A DNA stretch of 64,000 nucleotides from positions 225,684-289,683 of the forward strand of contig JAIQFQ010000003.1 in NCBI GenBank assembly GCA_020073245.1, written 5' to 3'. Source of the DNA: Terriglobia bacterium. GTDB taxonomy: Bacteria > Acidobacteriota > Thermoanaerobaculia > Thermoanaerobaculales > Thermoanaerobaculaceae. Below the pieces are notes generated by a model that saw only the letters and a program-made list of their open reading frames with translations, made no database searches and was not told the origin of the DNA. The position numbers were made by a program, and so were the translations under genes. Below are positions 60,933 to 64,000 of the stretch, piece after piece; position 1 is the stretch's first letter; every line of letters starts with the position of its first letter.

Positions 60933-62701
60933 GCGAGTCCAGAACGCTTGTCGGTCTCGGCGTGTCGCCGGGCATCGCAATCGGGCGCCCGGTCGTCGTC
61001 GAGAACCGCCCGTTGCCAGTGGTCCGGACGGCACTCTCGGTTGGGCAGATCGAAGGCGAAGTGCGCCGCCTCCGCGAAGGGTCCGCACGCGCCGCCCAGC
61101 ACCTCACTGAGCTGGCGAAGGACGCTGCACAGAAGGTGGGAGCGGAATTCGCATCGATCCTCGAAGCTCACCGTCTCATCCTGGACGACCCGTCGCTGGT
61201 GGATGAGGTCGAGAAGCTGATTCGCCGCGAGTGCGTGAACGCGGAGTGGGCCCTCGAACAGGTCACGCGTCGGCTTGTCGCTCAGTTCGAACAGCTCGGC
61301 GACCTGTATCTGCGCGAGCGACGTGCCGACGTCCTGGACGTCGCGCTCGAGTTACAGCGGGCGCTCCAGGGCCGCGCGCACCCCGCGATGGAGCAGGATG
61401 TGGGATCCGGCATCCTGCTTGCGGACGACATTCCACCCTCCCAGGCAATCAGGCTCGCCAGTCACAAGGTTAGCGGGTTTGCATCGGAAACCGGGGGGCT
61501 GACGTCGCATACGACGATCATCGCGAAGTCGTTGGGCATCCCGGCAGTGGTCGGGGTTACGGGCCTCGTCCGGGGCGCGGAGAACGCGCACGTCGTGATC
61601 GTGGACGGGTTCGAAGGGCATGTGCTCGTCGATCCCGATCCGGCTTTGATCCAGGTCTACAGCCTGCGGGCCGAAGAGCATCGGAAACGCCAACAGGAGT
61701 TGCTCGGGCTCGCACACCTCCCGGCTCAAACACTCGATGGCCACCGGGTCCGGTTGCTGGCCAACATCGACCTCGTGCACGAGATTGCGGCCGCGAAATC
61801 GGGTGGCGCTGAGGGGGTCGGTCTGTTCCGGAGCGAGTTTCTCTTCCTCCAGGCCAGTCCAGACCTCCCCGACGAGGAGCAACAGACGCGAGCGTACGCC
61901 GAGCTGCTCGACGCGTTCCCCTCGGGTCCTGTAACGGTGCGGACCTTCGACCTCGGAGGCAGGAAGCTGGGTCGCGAGGTACTCGGAAACCCCGAGGCCA
62001 ATCCCGTGCTGGGACTGCGAGGGGTCCGGCTCTGCCTCCAAAAGCCCGAGTTCTTCCGCACTCAACTGCGAGCTCTGCTCCGCGCGGCGGGCGGTAAGCC
62101 CAATGCGCTGCGCATCATGGTCCCTCTCATCGGCCACGTCGAGGAGGTCAAGACGGTCCGGGTTCTGCTGGCGCGGTACCGGGAGGAGCTCCGCGCCGAG
62201 AAGCAAGCCGTTCCGAAGAAGGTCTTGCTGGGAGCGATGATCGAGGTGCCGGCCGCAGCCATGAATGCCGAGCACCTTGCACCGCAAACCGATTTCTTCG
62301 CCATCGGCACGAATGACCTCACGCAGTACACCTTGGCGGTCGATCGAGGCAACGAGCAGGTCGCCAACCTCTTCCGGCCGTTCCATCCGGCAGTGCTCAG
62401 GCTCGTGGCCCGCGTGATCTCGGTCGGGGCTCGCTTCGGGATCCCGGTGTCCCTCTGCGGTGAGATGGCGGCTGATCCCCTGGCCGTCCCTGTGCTCGTA
62501 GGCCTCGGGCTCAGAGAGTTCTCGATGCACCCTCCGGCCCTGCCCGTTGTGCGAAGCCTGGTGCGTGCGCTTTCGCTCCGTGAAGCGCGCCGAATCGCAC
62601 ACAAGGCGCTCACCCTGGCCACTGCAAAGGAGGTCGAGGAGTACCTGCTCGAGCAGCTGTCAGGCTTGCTCTCCCACCTGAAAGTGAGGATCCACCTTTG
62701 A
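60929..62701 (+). CDS. ptsI: phosphoenolpyruvate-protein phosphotransferase (EI)
   Basis: This 590-residue EI begins with the N-terminal HPr-interacting helical domain, then the phospho-His swivelling domain with GGLTSHTTIIAKSLGIPAV. The C-terminal PEP-binding barrel follows: GVGLFRSEFLF, ANPVLGLRGVR, FAIGTNDLTQYTLAVDRGN and SLCGEMAADP with the active-site Cys. It phosphorylates HPr using PEP. The GTG start overlaps ptsH; the TTG of the cupin gene overlaps its stop (TTGA). Confidence 0.95.
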   Translation: MSESRTLVGLGVSPGIAIGRPVVVENRPLPVVRTALSVGQIEGEVRRLREGSARAAQHLTELAKDAAQKVGAEFASILEAHRLILDDPSLVDEVEKLIRRECVNAEWALEQVTRRLVAQFEQLGDLYLRERRADVLDVALELQRALQGRAHPAMEQDVGSGILLADDIPPSQAIRLASHKVSGFASETGGLTSHTTIIAKSLGIPAVVGVTGLVRGAENAHVVIVDGFEGHVLVDPDPALIQVYSLRAEEHRKRQQELLGLAHLPAQTLDGHRVRLLANIDLVHEIAAAKSGGAEGVGLFRSEFLFLQASPDLPDEEQQTRAYAELLDAFPSGPVTVRTFDLGGRKLGREVLGNPEANPVLGLRGVRLCLQKPEFFRTQLRALLRAAGGKPNALRIMVPLIGHVEEVKTVRVLLARYREELRAEKQAVPKKVLLGAMIEVPAAAMNAEHLAPQTDFFAIGTNDLTQYTLAVDRGNEQVANLFRPFHPAVLRLVARVISVGARFGIPVSLCGEMAADPLAVPVLVGLGLREFSMHPPALPVVRSLVRALSLREARRIAHKALTLATAKEVEEYLLEQLSGLLSHLKVRIHL

Positions 62702-63063
62702 CCCGGTTCGTCGAGAAACCATGGGGTGGCGAGGAGATTTTCGCCGAGACCGATCGCTACGTCGGCAAGATCCTCAGCATCCGCGCCGGACACGCCCTCT
62801 CCCTGCAGTATCATGTGAGAAAGGACGAGACGATGCGGGTGCTGGAGGGAAGCTGCGAGCTGCACGCCGGCAGCGCGCCGGGAAGCAGAGCGCTGGAGGT
62901 CGTGCTACTCTCCCCTGGGAGCACGGCGCGGATTCGCTCCGGCGTGGTGCACCGGGTGGTAGCCCTGACGGACGTCCGGATCATTGAAGTATCGACGCCG
63001 GAGGTGGCTGACGTCGTTCGCCTCGAGGACCGTTACGGGCGCGAGGGGACCAGCAAACCGTAG
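62698..63063 (+). CDS. cupin protein, mannose-6-phosphate isomerase type II-like
   Basis: This 121-residue single cupin from TTG 62698 begins VEKPWGGEEIFAET and then has ALSLQYHVRKDETMRVLEG and SGVVHRVVAL, matching the C-terminal cupin domain of type II mannose-6-phosphate isomerase/GDP-mannose pyrophosphorylase (PMI/GMP) proteins. As a stand-alone domain it could be an isomerase or a sugar-phosphate-binding protein. Coupling to ptsI suggests a link to sugar-phosphate levels. A phosphomannomutase gene is 19 kb away. Confidence 0.85.
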   Translation: MTRFVEKPWGGEEIFAETDRYVGKILSIRAGHALSLQYHVRKDETMRVLEGSCELHAGSAPGSRALEVVLLSPGSTARIRSGVVHRVVALTDVRIIEVSTPEVADVVRLEDRYGREGTSKP

Positions 63064-63081
63064 TCCGGTGGGGAGGCCCGA

Positions 63082-63801
63082 ATGACCACGCTGCTGCTCG
63101 TGCTTGCACTCGCCCATGCCTCACCGGTCGTGGAGCCGTCCGCCACGCCGACGCCGGGCGCGAAACCCCCGATCAATATTCTGTTGTCCAGGCCGGATGC
63201 CGAGCCCGCGCCGAGAGGGGGCTCACTGTCCGAGGTCGCCAAGCACATCAAGCTCAAGCTCCCGGCGAATCAGCCGCGCGTGCTCACGAACGCGACCGTG
63301 AAGCAGCTCGCCGAGGGCGTTGAGCTGACGACCGGCGTGGCAGGTCCGCGTGGATCCGCTGCCGTCCCGGCCGGCGTCAACGAGGACGGCAAGAAGGCCA
63401 AGTGGCAACAGCGGTATCGGTCTGCCATCGAGCGGGTGCACCGGCTGGAGGCCGACGTAAAGAGCCTCGAAGCCCGTGCCAGCGGCCTTGAACGCGATTT
63501 CTACGCACACGATGACCCGGTCTACCGGGACTCGGTGATCAAGCCGGCTTGGGACAGAGCAGTGAGTGATCTTCAGGCCACTCGGGCCGACCTCGAGGGA
63601 GCCGAGAAGCAGCCGGACGAGGTCTTGAATGCCGCTCGGCGTGACGGGGCACTGCCGGGGTGGTTCCGGGGGCTCGACGTGGAGAGTTCGCCATCTTCTC
63701 CCGCTCAGCAGGCTCAGCCGGGCCGACCGGGCCAACCGGCAAGGCCCACGCCCAAACCGACGCCGGTTCCCCCCAATGAGCGGCCGGTAGGGCCCGCCTA
63801 G
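63082..63801 (+). CDS. exported coiled-coil protein, Pro-rich ends, unknown
   Basis: This 239-residue protein has a short signal peptide ([11 protein letters not shown]), a Pro/Ala region, a central helical stretch with a coiled-coil-like segment ([20 protein letters not shown]), and a C-terminal Pro-rich tail ([15 protein letters not shown]). No family was recognised. A GTGGGGAGG ribosome site precedes the ATG. It closes the plus-strand gene run; beyond it the only candidate is the RpoB-like fragment on the other strand, whose open frame overlaps this gene's 3' half. Confidence 0.6.
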   Translation: MTTLLLVLALAHASPVVEPSATPTPGAKPPINILLSRPDAEPAPRGGSLSEVAKHIKLKLPANQPRVLTNATVKQLAEGVELTTGVAGPRGSAAVPAGVNEDGKKAKWQQRYRSAIERVHRLEADVKSLEARASGLERDFYAHDDPVYRDSVIKPAWDRAVSDLQATRADLEGAEKQPDEVLNAARRDGALPGWFRGLDVESSPSSPAQQAQPGRPGQPARPTPKPTPVPPNERPVGPA

Positions 63802-64000
63802 CAGGGCTTGCATGAGCCAGGTAAGAACGCTGGAAGGAAGCTCGGTCAAACGGGCGCGGCACCCGCTTGCGCTCCCGCTCGAACTCCTCGGCGGCCACCA
63901 CCTCGTGCAGCTTGTACGAGCCCTGTCCCGTGCGGACGATCGCCACGTAGTCGACCACCCGCCCCTTCTCGACCTTCCGGTAGGGCGACTCGATGAACCC
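63539..64000 (-). CDS. RpoB-like fragment entering from the right edge
   Basis: On the minus strand a frame open to the window edge begins [19 protein letters not shown], matching the RpoB segment GF[IL]E[TS]PYRKV near the middle of the beta subunit, and continues with a plausible insertion to about 63870. After that the expected RpoB motif with AWEED and IAQAN does not follow in any frame; the frame simply drifts antisense through the 63082 gene to a stop at 63539. It is either a truncated or duplicated rpoB end, or an assembly join. Most of the listed span below 63860 is probably not coding. Confidence 0.35.
   Translation of the reverse strand, partial: GFIESPYRKVEKGRVVDYVAIVRTGQGSYKLHEVVAAEEFERERKRVPRPFDRASFQRSYLAHASPARRALPAAHWGEPASVWAWALPVGPVGPAEPAEREKMANSPRRAPGTTPAVPRHAERHSRPRPAASRLPRGRPEWPEDHSLLCPKPA

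Overview
The window is a GC-rich, densely packed bacterial chromosome segment. Genes overlap end to start by four bases at many junctions, GTG and TTG starts are frequent, and both strands are used. I saw no rRNA, tRNA, IS element, prophage or CRISPR array. The organism is a diderm: it has LptC/LptA, LptB, a TolC-type outer-membrane channel, an RND efflux pump and outer-membrane barrel proteins. A CadC-type wHTH regulator with TPRs, DUF4388-like and TPR-rich proteins, and an HprK/RapZ/EIIA-Man regulatory PTS suggest Acidobacteriota (Thermoanaerobaculia-like) or a similar phylum. This placement is inference from gene content and family memory only.

Layout. 1-5.5 kb: the 3' end of a pyrroline-5-carboxylate dehydrogenase gene, a secreted barrel-type protein, and a 5-oxoprolinase operon (fused PxpBC, MFS transporter, PxpA). 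5.5-9.8 kb: two membrane proteins, a PIG-L deacetylase and a pseudo-receiver/DUF4388-like/DegV fusion. 9.8-16.5 kb: a cNMP-domain/aspartase fusion, ferredoxin-NADP reductase, a CDF metal exporter, a double YHS-type metal-binding protein, a PrsW protease and a STAS/anti-sigma kinase pair. 16.5-21 kb: a large predicted surface metalloprotease with propeller and barrel regions, then a membrane-anchored protein made of 42 tandem nine-residue repeats, the oddest gene here. 21-30 kb: a CadC-TPR regulator facing a Cus-type copper/silver efflux operon with a Cys-rich leader gene. 30-41.9 kb: housekeeping (Ogt, Maf, NfeD-like, thioesterase, RarA, THUMP methyltransferase, glycosyltransferase, FabD/FabG-like, class IV aminotransferase). 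41.9-50.5 kb: phosphomannomutase, a solute-binding lipoprotein overlapping an HD-GYP membrane protein, and an operon of two paralogous helical proteins around a RodZ-like protein followed by J-domain/TPR and PP2C proteins. 50.7-63.8 kb: MtgA, AccA, LptC-LptA fusion, LptB, RpoN, HPF, PtsN, HprK, RapZ, EIIA-Man, HPr, EI and a cupin. At the right edge an RpoB-like fragment enters on the minus strand.

Two sequence-level themes recur. Many operon heads have a TAnnnT box only 5-9 nt before the start codon, which suggests leaderless transcription. Translationally coupled four-base overlaps are common, and in one of them lptB appears to start at a non-canonical ATA.
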